A stretch of DNA of 64,000 nt from Azolla caroliniana (taxonomy: Eukaryota; Polypodiophyta). The stretch lies in assembly GCA_043228905.1 (NCBI GenBank), contig JBHGNT010000003.1:6944001-7008000 (forward strand). Direction: 5' to 3'. Below are positions 11,871-21,826 of this stretch, piece by piece; position 1 is the first letter of the stretch, and every line of letters starts with the position of its first letter. The position numbers and the translations under genes were made by a program. Below the pieces are notes generated by a model. The model did not search any database and was not told where the DNA came from. It worked only from the letters and a program-made list of their open reading frames with translations.

Positions 11871-12814
11871 GACTCATTGAAAAGTTGTCCTACGTGTATT
11901 AAAGTAAATTGTGGCTATTTTAAATTATGGAATCTTCTACAAACTGACAATCTACAAACTTAATGGGTATTGCAACTCTTATTAGACCAAAGATAATGAT
12001 TCCAGAAAATTGATTTCTAGATATTAATTTCAATGGGTTTCGGAGGTAATTCATGGAGCAGTAAAAAACAACAAATAATGACACTCTCGTCGACATAGAC
12101 ACTCCATAGTTCCACTCCAAATAATTTATATTAGTTTTGTAGTTATGTAGTCACATTTGGTATTCCATAGTTCATTCCAAATCATTTATGTTAGTTTTGT
12201 ACACCAACAAACTGCATCCTAGATCTACGAAAAAGAGTTTGGGAGCTTTACAAAGTTTGGTTGAGTAGCAAAGGTTTGAGGAGGTGAAGGATAAGACCTG
12301 AAGGTTGAAGTATAGGTGGTGAAGAATAGTAGGAAAAGGTTGAAAAGAAAAACGATAGGAGTTGAAGATTAGGAGGCCAAGGTAGAGGAAGAAGAATGGT
12401 CGTGATTGTAGGAGTCGTTTTGAGCTCGTTTTGGGCTCACGCCGTTTTGGGATGGCTCAAGCCGAACCAAACTGTTTTGGGCTAAACCAATTCCCAAACT
12501 AGTTATAGCTAATCAATTCATCTAAATTGGATCCTAAACCAATTTATGCTTAACCAATTTAGAAGACGATTCAATTGAATTTTAAAAACTCCAAAACCGG
12601 TTAAGCCATAAATGGTTTGGTTAGAACAATGGCCAACCAATGAAGCCAAACCTGATGTCAATTCCTACTTGGTTGTAAGTTTTTAATTTTTTAATTTTTA
12701 ATATTTTAAGTTTCAAAGTTTCTATTTTATTTTTGTGAGTTGGGCAACAATTAGTATATGGTGTTTCGGAAACGTGCAACAAGGCATATGATTATGATGC
12801 TATGTTGTTTCATG
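11871..12814. other. No recognisable gene; repeated AACCAATTT-like words
   Basis: Between 12420 and 12650 the words AACCAATTT, CCAAAC and GGTTTGG recur irregularly. No coding resemblance was found. Confidence 0.45.
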
Positions 12815-12990
12815 TGGCATTTCGGATCGTGCCATCACAACCTCGGATAGGTGTGTGTGTGTGTGTGTGCAATCGTGAGCATTTCGGGGCATATGTGGAG
12901 CGTTTTGGATCGTGCCGACGCAACCTCTAATTGGGTGTTTGTGTAGTCATAATCATTTTGGGGCGTATGTGGAGTGTTTCGGCATTTGAT
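12815..12990. repeat. About 82-bp imperfect duplication with (GT)n
   Basis: TTCGGATCGTGCC near 12821 recurs as TTTTGGATCGTGCC near 12903. CATTTCGGGGCATATGTGGAG is followed later by a close variant. A (GT)9 run sits in the first unit near 12851-12868. Confidence 0.7.
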
Positions 12991-13270
12991 GAACAACATA
13001 TGATGGGTGGACGACCACGACAAAGGCGTAGCAGGTGTTGTAGCCGAGTTGCGGTGTAGTATTACTATAACAGGAGCTACATCTAGTGAGCAAGGAGCAG
13101 GGAAACAAAGACCAATAACCACGATTGCAAGCACAAGGAGAAGGAACCCCGTGGTCCCACTCGAGTAGCGTTGTCGGAGTAGTTGTGGTTCGTGCGGCGA
13201 AGTCGTAGGGACTAAGGTTAAAGGGAGTCGGCTATATATTTTATAAGGCTTTGTGCATTGATGTTAGGAA

Positions 13271-13563
13271 GATTAAGGATAAGAAGAATAAGAGTTAAAA
13301 GTATTGTGTGACAAAGAGACGAGCGTAGATTAGAGACAAAGATAATGTATGACTTAAGAAGTAATAGTATATGATATTAACATGATTTATATTAAGAAGA
13401 TAAAATTTTACCACAAAGATTAAGGATAATAGGAATAAAAGTTGAAAGTAATGTACGAGAGAGAGACGAGCAAGGATGAGAGATAGAGACAATGTATGAT
13501 TGAAGAGGTAAGCAAATAAGATAAGAATATGTATTATATTGAAAACCCAAAATTTTACCAAAG
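13271..13563. repeat. 147-bp tandem duplication
   Basis: GATTAAGGATAA at 13271 recurs at 13418. Both units continue through purine-rich AGAGACGAGC blocks and end in AAAATTTTACC. Confidence 0.8.
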
Positions 13564-13604
13564 TTACAATGTTGAGCACAAAATGCGACTTTTCTTTTGT
13601 TGAA

Positions 13605-13672
13605 CTATAGATTTGAACTCTTGACTCCTACTTTGAAACACGTGCCTTTTCTCCAAATGAGCTAATTGATTT
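13605..13672 (-). other. tRNA-like sequence (A and B boxes)
   Basis: The minus strand contains TAGCTCATTTGGAGA, which resembles a tRNA D-arm A box, and about 40 bp later GAGTTCAAATCT, which fits the B-box consensus GGTTCRANYCY apart from its second base. Acceptor-stem pairing is not evident, so this looks like a tRNA-derived promoter relic or SINE piece rather than a functional tRNA. Confidence 0.5.
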
Positions 13673-13689
13673 GTTTGATTATTATTCTC

Positions 13690-14068
13690 TAAATTTCCCT
13701 TGATTAATTGATTACCCTGTTTTCCCTTTATTCATCCCTTAATTCCTTGCCTCTCTTTATAGGTTCTCTCATGCATATGATGATATGGGGGTGCATGGCA
13801 TGCATGTAATGCATGTGATGCATGATCGCCATTTGGCGCACATGCTTTACATGTGATGCATGATAGCCATCATGCTCATCTAAGCTCTAATGTATGAAGA
13901 TACACATGTCTTAACTATGGTGATAAAAATATAACTATAGAAAATAATTTATCCTAATGGTATATGCTTCGTCCTTGGTGTGTGAGGTTACGGGTTCAAG
14001 TCTCTCAAATGTTACTTAATACAATATTCAAGTTTTTTTTTATATCCTGAAGCAAATCCTTCACGACA
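13690..14068 (-). repeat. Gypsy-type LTR fragment, minus orientation
   Basis: The right edge ends in CCTTCACGACA, the inverse of the TGTCGTGAAG start shared by the gypsy LTRs here. On the minus strand CATGAGAGAACCTATAAAGAG matches the TATA-box region of the solo LTR at 29087-30104. The left boundary could not be fixed. Confidence 0.6.
13948..14010 (+). other. tRNA-like sequence inside an LTR, antisense to it
   Basis: TCCTAATGGTATATGC resembles an A box, and GGTTCAAGTCTC at 13993-14004 is a good B box. It occupies the same place in the LTR as the tRNA-like sequences at 29644, 35003 and 40124. Confidence 0.55.
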
Positions 14069-14591
14069 GCGCATGCACACACACACATTAACGTGAGATA
14101 ATTTGGTGAACCCGACATGAAAGAGCAGCAAGGGAGGATGACTACGACAAAGGAAGATTGAGAGGAAATGATGATAAGATTAGTGGAGGAAAATAAAAAA
14201 CGAGATGTGGCTCAACATGTCTCAAGAGCGTTGTCGAAAAAGTCGGTTGTTTTAATAAGGGCAACATCCCAGAATTTTTAAAAGCCTACAATGCCGAGAT
14301 GAATAACGAAGAGGTGAACAAGGCATAGAGGCTCCAATGTTTTTGTCAGGTGCTAGCCGTGGTGATGTACAAAGAGGTCAAGAAGCTTCAAGAAGCCCAC
14401 GACTCATGGGTATCCTTTGAGGAAGCGCTACTAGAGATGTACAATTACAAAGAAACAAAGGAAAGAAGTTAGTAGGAATTCAACCTATGGATGCCATCGA
14501 CAAAGACCCACCAAAGTACTATGCACACATTCCTAGAGTTCAAGCATCGTTTTGCTCAACTCTTGGAGTGGGAGCAAAGATTGGTAACACA
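14069..14591 (+). pseudogene. Gypsy-D remnant: LTR end, primer site and gag start
   Basis: A degenerate LTR end (TTAACGTGAGATA) is followed at about 14102 by TTGGTGAACCCGACATGAAA, the same primer-binding block seen after gypsy-A, -B and -C LTRs. The gag reading frame then gives EFLKAYNAEM, SWVSFEEALLEMYNY and FLEFKHRFAQL, interrupted by several stops. It is homologous to gypsy-A, -B and -C gag. It breaks at 14592, where another element begins. Confidence 0.75.
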
Positions 14592-15587
14592 GGGACATTT
14601 GAAATAGGTAATACGTCGCATTTTGAGAATAGTCCGTCAAAAAAGGACACAAAATAGGTCAATTAAAAAAAAGGGTGCCGCATGCATAAAGGTTTTTCAA
14701 AAATGTGCCAGAATATATTGATTTTTAGCATGTCCAAAATTTTAGGGCTTTCCAAAAATGCCTAAATAATAAACATGCAAAACTTACAAAAAAATGTACA
14801 AAATTACTACCATCTATATTTATACATATTCGTGATTTAACATTTTGATGTAAAATACAATATTTACAATTCATGTATCTGAACTATCACTTCCCAATGC
14901 TATGCCATCATTTTCAAACCCATTCGATGAACTAGAAGACCCTTGTGAGGTCTCATCCTCATCATCAAAGGCAACCAATGGCTTGTCTTCATCCAATTGA
15001 AATCCAACCTCACCGTGATTATGAGACATGCTTCTTGTTTGTCTTTGAGTCGTGTCTAGAGCCCCATTTGGGATCTTCTCTTTTATTATCTTGATTGCAA
15101 TCTTTCTTAGGTCAGCTGTTTTGGTCAAGGAGAAGTCATACACTAGTATGTCAACATGATCTACTTTCAGAGTAGACATGCTCGATAGCTTCTTTCTTCT
15201 TCGCTTTTTGCTTGTGCCTCTGACATCCTTAACCATCTCTAAAGAGTACTTCCTAGTAAATGCATCAAGGGAAGAGGTGTGATACCAATGAACCACAACA
15301 GACTTAACTTGATTGCCTGGTTCATCCTTCATTATAATTTTAGCAATCCAAAAGGGATGACCCAACTCATCATCCCCAACTAATGTTGCAACCAACATCC
15401 CAACTTTTAGCTCAAGCAAATTGCCTTGCCATCTTGCCTCTGCCGTATGCAATATTCTTGGTCCCACATAAATATCTCTTTGTCATGGGTGAACTAGATT
15501 ATTGCCTTCAATATTATCTATTGATTGATGGTGAGTAGTTGACACCATTGATGGTACACTCTAAAGAAATGAGGAGGCAAGAGTGGT
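14592..15587 (-). mobile_element. Putative DNA transposon fragment
   Basis: The left edge (14592-14711) is the homologue, in inverse orientation, of window bases 1-119. It abuts gypsy-D gag directly. Inside is a minus-strand coding piece at 14871-15466. The right side is cut by copia-2. I infer an element about 1 kb of which survives. Superfamily and target duplication cannot be determined from the remaining end. Confidence 0.4.
14871..15466 (-). CDS. C-terminal fragment of an unidentified protein with a chromo/Tudor-like segment
   Basis: The open frame encodes about 200 residues and starts after a TGA near 15490, with no ATG in the right place, so it is probably the 3' exon of something larger. 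LKVGMLVATLVGDDELGHPF, WIAKI and VVVHWYHTSS resemble a small beta-barrel (chromo, Tudor or BAH type). A basic KKRRRKK stretch and an acidic Ser-rich tail (DEDETSQGSSSSS) follow. It may belong to the transposon whose end lies at 14592, or be a captured host exon. The frame is intact, unlike the neighbouring relics. Confidence 0.4.
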
Positions 15588-15871
15588 TGTAATGCAGCGG
15601 AAGATGAGTGAGTGAGTGTGTGTGTGTGTGTCAAGATAGAGAGAGAGAGGGTGAGAGAGAGAGAGCTCTTACGACAGAGATAGACAAATTGTATATTAAC
15701 CAAAATTACATCAAAGCATAAAACATCCAACAACAACTAAGTTACAATACGTTGGTTTATATACCAACTAAGCTAGGGCAAGTGCCCTTTCTATTATTTA
15801 CAAAACTAGCCCAACATGTCCATGAGCTAGTGTGAACCCTATCTAAGGGAAGTTGTGTTCGACTCTCAACA
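15588..15871 (-). repeat. Copia-2 3' LTR (probable)
   Basis: The right edge ...CTCTCAACA abuts CGCCCCTTCGA, the inverse of a polypurine tract. The left edge TGTAATGCAGCGGAAG is chosen by analogy with copia-1 LTRs (TGTAAAAAGAAACGTG). It contains (GT)n and (GA)n runs at 15616-15664. The second LTR is missing, so the left edge is tentative. Confidence 0.55.
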
Positions 15872-16474
15872 CGCCCCTTCGAGCACAACTTCTATCTGTC
15901 GAGAAGGTTGTTCGGTTCGTACTTCGACTTGTGTAGTCGGCTATGTTGCGTACTCGTTGCATGTTGCTTCCATGTCGCCTGTACCTGTACTCCCCCTCAA
16001 GTTCGGCAATGTAGATGTCGTGAGACCATGGTCCGATGCAAATTGCCCGAGCTTGTCGAATCCTAAGGCCTTTGTAAATATATCAGCAACTTGGAGGCGC
16101 GTACTGGTACATTGTAGATCGATCTCGCCGGCCTATACGCGCTCGCGGATGAAGTGGTAATGCACTTCGATATGTTTAGTCCGTGCGTGAAATACGGGGT
16201 TCCGTGCCAGTTAGATACTGCTCATGTTGTCGCAGTAGAGACAAATTGGATTGTTGATGGTAATGCCCAGATCCTTTAGTATGCGTTTAAGCCATACGAC
16301 TTCGCATGCGGCGATTGTTGCGCCCCTAAATTCAGCTTTCGTGCTCGATAGTGCGACTGTCGACTGTTTCTGGCTGCTCCAGGATATTGCTCCACTACCG
16401 AGGGAGGAGACAAATCTGGAGTTGGATCTTCTATCCGCTTTATAACCTGCCCAGTCCGTGTCGGTGTACCCTTC
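15872..16474 (-). pseudogene. Copia-2 RNase H portion
   Basis: On the minus strand the frame gives YTDTDWAG, TVALSSTKAEFRGAT, LYCDNMSSI, a stop, then FHARTKHIEVHYHF. This is the C-terminal RNase H of a copia polyprotein. It is homologous to the copia-1 RNase H and broken by a premature stop. Confidence 0.85.
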
Positions 16475-17089
16475 TGTTGGGAATCACCGCTTGGATTCAC
16501 CTTCTTCCCTCGGCCACAACCGAGTAATCGCGGATCAATGGAGCAGAAAATAGGAACCAAAAGAAGAGATACACGAGACGCGTTTACACAGGGATTAACG
16601 TGGAAAACCCTAGATGGGAAAAACCACGGGAGTACGAGACTCCAAACCAACACTATACAGAGAAGTATACAAAGGCGAGCTGCAAGGCAACGACCTTGAG
16701 CTCGCTGTCCTCGCCACAGGCGGCGGAAATACACAGAGGCGTCTACCTCTTTCTCTCTCGCGCTCTCTCTCTCTCTCTCTCTCACGGCTGCTCTCTCTTC
16801 ACTCCTCTAAAGTGGAAAAACAGAAAAATGAGAAGCAACAGTAAAACTGTTTGCCCTAAGTCATATTTATACTTATATGACTTTGGGCTATTTACAACTG
16901 TAGCCTCAGGGGCCCATAGCGAACATATTCACGGATATGTCCCTGCATCCGGATCGCTCTCCGGGTACATTCGTCATCCGGTACCGAAACCGGGATCTTC
17001 GTCATCCGGATCCGAAACCAGAACCGGGCTTGTCGGCATCCATCTCAGATATCCGACCATCCCATCCGAAAGGGACCGAAATCCCAACA
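16475..17089 (-). repeat. Copia-4 3' LTR
   Basis: The 615-bp repeat starts TGTTGGGAATC and ends ATCCCAACA. It contains a (CT)n run near 16764-16782. Confidence 0.95.
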
Positions 17090-17099
17090 AACTCCCCCT

Positions 17100-20000
17100 T
17101 CACTTCGGCATGGGATGTCTCTCCAATCCGATCCTCTTCCGGCATGCTTCCAGCTTGTCGGGTGTGAGCACCTTGGTCAGCATATCCGACCCGTTCTCGT
17201 CCGTGTGGATCTTCGTCAGCACGAACTCCTTGTCTTCTATCCTTTCCCGGATCCAGTGATATCTTCGCTGGATGTGCTTCGTCCGGGAGTGATAGGCCGC
17301 GTTCTTTGCAAGGTGGATTGCACTCTGACTGTCGCAGTAGAGTCGGTACTCCTCCTGCCGGATACCGAGCTCTCTAATGAAGTCCTTCATCCATATTATT
17401 TCCTTGCCGGCTTCAACAGCCGCCATGTACTCCGCCTCCGTGGTTGACAACGCAACCGTCTTCTGCAGCCTCGACTGCCATGAAACAGCTCCCCCTGCAT
17501 ACGTCATCACATACCCTGATGTGGACCGGCTGGTATCTGCATCAGCCGACATATCCGAATCGGTGAAACCGTCGAGTTCGGGTTTACCGGAGCCGAATCG
17601 GAGGCACACGTTTGCCGTGCCCTTCAGGTATCGGAGTATCCACTTGACCGCGGTCCAATGCTCTTTGCCGGGATTGCTCATGTACCGGCTCACCACTCCG
17701 ACTGCATATCCGATGTCCGGTCTCGAACACACCATGGCGTACATCAAGCTCCCGACGGCTGAGGCATACGGCACTTTCATAATATCCTCCTTTTCAGCCT
17801 TTGTCTTGGGACTTTGCTTGCTGGACAGCTTGCAGTTTGCCGGGAGGGTCGTTCCGACCGGTCTTGCTTCCGACATGTTGAACCGGTGAAGCACCTTCGT
17901 CACGTACTTCTCCTGTGACAGCCACAACTGCTTCTTCTTCCGGTCCCGGATGATGTGCATCCCTAGTATTTGCCTCGCCGGACCCAGGTCCTTCATTGAG
18001 AAGGTTCGGTGAAGAGCCTTCTTCAGCATCCGTATCTTGACCTGGTCCCGTCCGACGATCAACATGTCGTCCACGTACAGGAGAAGTATTAGAGAGTCTC
18101 CTCCTTCGAACTTCTTCACAAACACGCAGTGGTCGGACTGCGTTTTGAGGTACCCTTCGTCGGTCATGAAGGAGTCGAACTTCCGGTACCATTGCCGGGG
18201 AGCCTGCTTCAGTCCGTAAAGGCTCTTCTTCAACCGGCATACCAGGTGCTCCTTCCCTTTCTTCTCGAATCCTTCCGGTTGCTGCATGTAGATCTCTTCT
18301 TCGAGGTCACCGTGAAGGAATGCCGTCTTCACGTCCATCTGTTCTACCTCGAGATCCATGCTTGCCGCTATGCTCAGCACCGTCCGGATGGAGGTCATCT
18401 TCACTACCGGGGCAAATATCTCGTCGAAGTCGACGCCCTTCTTCTGCTGAAACCCCTTCACCACGATCCTGGCTTTGTATCTCGGGGGGTTTCCGGCATC
18501 TCCCGGTTTCAGCTTGAACACCCACTTGTTACGGAGTGCCCGTTTTCCTTTCGGCAACTCCACAAGTTCATATGTGTGGTTCTCATGCAGGGAATCCATC
18601 TCGTCCTGCATGGCACTCAACCACCTGCGGCTCTGGGTGTCATGCTTTGCTTCTTCAAAGCTCTCCGGCTCCCCCTCGTCGGTTAGCAGCACATGCTCTG
18701 GTTCCGGAAATCTCCGGGGGGCCCTTCTCTCTCTTAGAGGATATCTCCGTTCCGGAGCTTCGGTAACCGGTTCTTCCGATTCTTCTTCTTCATCCGAATC
18801 CATTTCGGGATTGGGATCGGGGCCGGTTCCGGTATCATTTTCGTCTTCTTCGGCCGGTTCTGTTTCTTCACCGTCTTCGGCCGGATCCTCGAGTGCTAAC
18901 CGGTCCCTTGCCGGTCGGGACTGCTCCTCGTAGAGTTGATCCTCACTGGTCGACTTGGAGCTCTTCATCTTTTTCTCCGACTCCCAGTCGGCGAGTGTCT
19001 TGTCCTCCATGAAGATGATGTCTCGACTCCTGAATATCTTCTTGTCGACCGGGTCCCATACTCGGTAGCCGAACTCGTCGTCGCCGTAACCGAGGAATAT
19101 GCATGGCCGGGTCTTCGGATCTAGCTTTCCTCTCCGGTCCTTTGCCACATGCACGTATGCGAGACACCCGAACACCTTCAGATGCCGGTAGGATACTTCC
19201 CTACCAGTCCACACTCTCTGCGGCGTGTCTCCGTCCAAAGGTACTGAGGGTGATCTGTTTATCACATATGTCGCCGTCGACATTGCCTCAGCCCAAAATC
19301 CCTTGGGTAATTTCGCATGTGCCAGCATACTCCGGACCCTCTCCATTATGGTCCGGTTCATCCTCTCGGCCAGCCCGTTCAGTTCCGGCGTCTTCGGCAC
19401 AGTAAACTCGAGTCGGATTCCCTTCGAGCGACAGTACTCCTGGAACTGCCCCCGGTATTCCCCTCCGTTATCCGCTCGTATCGCTTTCAGCTTCTTGCCG
19501 GATTCCCTTTCCACTCTCGCGTGGAGTTCTTTGAAGACGGACAACACTTGGTCCTTTGTCTTCATCGGTGCCGTCCACAGTCTTCGGCTATGATCATCTA
19601 TGAAAGTTACGAAGTACTGGGCTCCGCCATGTGACTTCGTTTCTACCTGACACACATCGGTGTGCACCAACTCCAATGGTGCGCTACGTCTCGTCGGTGG
19701 CCTTGAGTGGAAGGAGGTTCGGTTCTGCTTACCGGCCAGGCAATCGGTGCACTTCTCCAGGTGCACGTGCTTCACTGGAATAAGGTTGTCTTCTGCAAGC
19801 CTCTTCATCCCCTTCTCACTCATGTGGCACAGTCTTTTGTGCCACAGCTCACCGGCAGTGTCGGCTGCCACATTCAGCTCTTCCGGACATAACCAGGCAT
19901 TCATCAGGTACAGTGTGTTGACCTTCCGGGCCCGAGCCACTATCAAGCTCCCCTTGCTGAACTTCATGACACCGTTCCGGATGCTACCCGTGTAGCCTTC

Positions 20001-21182
20001 ATCATCTAGCCTCCCGGCCGAAATCAGGTTCAGTCGGACCTCCGGAACGTGTCGGACATTCTTCAGCAGCATTTTGCATCCGGTCGGGGTTGTCAACCAC
20101 ACGTCTCCTATGCCGGCGATCCGGCACGTACCTTCGTTTCCCATCCGAACACAGCCATGCTCGCCGGCTGTGTAGGATGAGAAGTATCTTCTCTCCGGGG
20201 TCAGGTGGAACGATGCTCCGGAATCGACCACCCAGGTCGTCTCATCGCCGGCAATGTTTAGTTCACCTTCTTCGGTGATGAGCATGATTTCTTCCTCGCT
20301 TGCCGCGAGTGCCATTGTTCCTTTCCGGTCCTGTTCTCGCCGATCCGAACCATTCCGGTCCGTGGCTCCCCGGTATGCACCGTTTCTCTCCGGTGACTTC
20401 TTCGAATCGGTGTTGTCGGTTCCAATGTCTTTTCGGTAATGCCGACAATTCTTTCGGAAGTGCCCCGGCTTCCCACAGTGGAAGCATGTGGGCCTTCCTC
20501 TTGACTGCGACCGGGTCCCCGACTTCTCCCGTCTTTGCGGACTCCGGTTCCATTGTCTTCCCCGATCCGATTCGGTAAACAATATCTTCGGGTCGGAGGC
20601 CGGTTCCTTATCTCTCCGACGCGCTTCTTCATTCAAAATACTTGTCTTTACCGTTTGTAAGGACAAGTTATCTTCGGTGCAGGAGGTGCTGAGAGTCACC
20701 ACCAAGTTCTCCCAGCTTTCTGGCAATGTACACATCAGGATGATGGCTTGCATTGCATCCTCCAACGGGAACTTGATCGCCGCAAGCTGATTCACGAATC
20801 CCATGAACGTGCTTACGTGTTCCACCATACTCTCGCCGTCCCGGTACTTGAGATTTACTATCTTCCTCATCAGGGAGGTCCGGTTCAACGCATTCTTCCT
20901 CTCGTAGAGGCCCGACAGCTTCTTCCACATCTCATATGCGTTGGTGTCGTTCGCCACATGTTGTAGAACGCTTACGTCGACATATTGTCGGATCGTCGCT
21001 ACGGCTTTCCGGTTCAGGAGCTTCCACTCCGACTCAAGTACCCCCTTCGGTATTTCCGACCTGTCAATCGGTTCGTACAGGTCCCGAACAATCAGAAGAT
21101 CCTCCATCTTGATCTTCCAGTCGGCGTAATTCTGTGCATTCAGCACCATCATCATCGGCTGCCCGCTGCCGCCGCCTTCCAT
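17100..21182 (-). CDS. Copia-4 gag-pol polyprotein
   Basis: A single frame of 1360 residues from MEGGGSGQP. An upstream in-frame extension runs into the LTR and is not used. Order: gag (about 1-230); zinc knuckle CFHCGKPGHFRKNC (233-246); protease VVDSGAS with D320; GAG-pre-integrase (H448, H453, C478, C481); integrase core D509, D571, E606; acidic linker about 740-810; reverse transcriptase with YVDDM at 1036-1040; RNase H D1208, E1249, D1284; stop just inside the 3' LTR boundary. It makes and integrates the cDNA copy of the element. Integrase before RT defines Ty1/copia. No stop or frameshift is seen, in contrast to every other element in the window. Confidence 0.97.
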   Translation of the reverse strand: MEGGGSGQPMMMVLNAQNYADWKIKMEDLLIVRDLYEPIDRSEIPKGVLESEWKLLNRKAVATIRQYVDVSVLQHVANDTNAYEMWKKLSGLYERKNALNRTSLMRKIVNLKYRDGESMVEHVSTFMGFVNQLAAIKFPLEDAMQAIILMCTLPESWENLVVTLSTSCTEDNLSLQTVKTSILNEEARRRDKEPASDPKILFTESDRGRQWNRSPQRREKSGTRSQSRGRPTCFHCGKPGHFRKNCRHYRKDIGTDNTDSKKSPERNGAYRGATDRNGSDRREQDRKGTMALAASEEEIMLITEEGELNIAGDETTWVVDSGASFHLTPERRYFSSYTAGEHGCVRMGNEGTCRIAGIGDVWLTTPTGCKMLLKNVRHVPEVRLNLISAGRLDDEGYTGSIRNGVMKFSKGSLIVARARKVNTLYLMNAWLCPEELNVAADTAGELWHKRLCHMSEKGMKRLAEDNLIPVKHVHLEKCTDCLAGKQNRTSFHSRPPTRRSAPLELVHTDVCQVETKSHGGAQYFVTFIDDHSRRLWTAPMKTKDQVLSVFKELHARVERESGKKLKAIRADNGGEYRGQFQEYCRSKGIRLEFTVPKTPELNGLAERMNRTIMERVRSMLAHAKLPKGFWAEAMSTATYVINRSPSVPLDGDTPQRVWTGREVSYRHLKVFGCLAYVHVAKDRRGKLDPKTRPCIFLGYGDDEFGYRVWDPVDKKIFRSRDIIFMEDKTLADWESEKKMKSSKSTSEDQLYEEQSRPARDRLALEDPAEDGEETEPAEEDENDTGTGPDPNPEMDSDEEEESEEPVTEAPERRYPLRERRAPRRFPEPEHVLLTDEGEPESFEEAKHDTQSRRWLSAMQDEMDSLHENHTYELVELPKGKRALRNKWVFKLKPGDAGNPPRYKARIVVKGFQQKKGVDFDEIFAPVVKMTSIRTVLSIAASMDLEVEQMDVKTAFLHGDLEEEIYMQQPEGFEKKGKEHLVCRLKKSLYGLKQAPRQWYRKFDSFMTDEGYLKTQSDHCVFVKKFEGGDSLILLLYVDDMLIVGRDQVKIRMLKKALHRTFSMKDLGPARQILGMHIIRDRKKKQLWLSQEKYVTKVLHRFNMSEARPVGTTLPANCKLSSKQSPKTKAEKEDIMKVPYASAVGSLMYAMVCSRPDIGYAVGVVSRYMSNPGKEHWTAVKWILRYLKGTANVCLRFGSGKPELDGFTDSDMSADADTSRSTSGYVMTYAGGAVSWQSRLQKTVALSTTEAEYMAAVEAGKEIIWMKDFIRELGIRQEEYRLYCDSQSAIHLAKNAAYHSRTKHIQRRYHWIRERIEDKEFVLTKIHTDENGSDMLTKVLTPDKLEACRKRIGLERHPMPK

Positions 21183-21196
21183 TTTCTGCAACAGTC

Positions 21197-21208
21197 GCTC
21201 TGATACCA
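21197..21208 (-). promoter_or_regulatory. Copia-4 primer-binding site (tRNA-Met-i)
   Basis: The minus strand reads TGGTATCAGAGC three bases after the 5' LTR. This is the standard initiator tRNA-Met primer site of plant copia elements. Confidence 0.9.
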
Positions 21209-21211
21209 GAT

Positions 21212-21826
21212 TGTTGGGAATCACCGCTTGGATTCACCTTCTTCCCTCGGCCACAACCGAGTAATCGCGGATCAATGGAGCAGAAAATAGGAACCAAAAG
21301 AAGAGATACACGAGACGCGTTTACACAGGGATTAACGTGGAAAACCCTAGATGGGAAAAACCACGGGAGTACGAGACTCCAAACCAACACTATACAGAGA
21401 AGTATACAAAGGCGAGCTGCAAGGCAACGACCTTGAGCTCGCTGTCCTCGCCACAGGCGGCGGAAATACACAGAGGCGTCTACCTCTTTCTCTCTCGCGC
21501 TCTCTCTCTCTCTCTCTCTCACGGCTGCTCTCTCTTCACTCCTCTAAAGTGGAAAAACAGAAAAATGAGAAGCAACAGTAAAACTGTTTGCCCTAAGTCA
21601 TATTTATACTTATATGACTTTGGGCTATTTACAACTGTAGCCTCAGGGGCCCATAGCGAACATATTCACGGATATGTCCCTGCATCCGGATCGCTCTCCG
21701 GGTACATTCGTCATCCGGTACCGAAACCGGGATCTTCGTCATCCGGATCCGAAACCGGAACCGGGCTTGTCGGCATCCATCTCAGATATCCGACCATCCC
21801 ATCCGAAAGGGACCGAAATCCCAACA
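21212..21826 (-). repeat. Copia-4 5' LTR
   Basis: A 615-bp copy nearly identical to 16475-17089. The one difference I saw is CCGGAACC here versus CCAGAACC there. Confidence 0.95.

Larger units (their letters stand above)
16475..21826 (-). mobile_element. Copia-4, complete young Ty1/copia retrotransposon
   Basis: Two 615-bp LTRs (16475-17089 and 21212-21826) flank a single intact polyprotein. A perfect 5-bp TSD CCTTC lies at 16470-16474 and 21827-21831. The primer-binding site TGGTATCAGAGC (21197-21208, minus) matches initiator tRNA-Met. The polypurine tract AAGGGGGAGTT precedes the 3' LTR. I noticed one substitution between the LTRs, so insertion was recent and the element may still be active. 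Copia-5 and copia-6 are relatives of the same family. Confidence 0.95.

Noticed and set aside
18129-18686. Plus-strand open frames opposite copia-4 pol (up to 185 residues)
   Set aside because: High GC and an intact opposite-strand coding frame create long antisense shadows; no conserved domain is seen.
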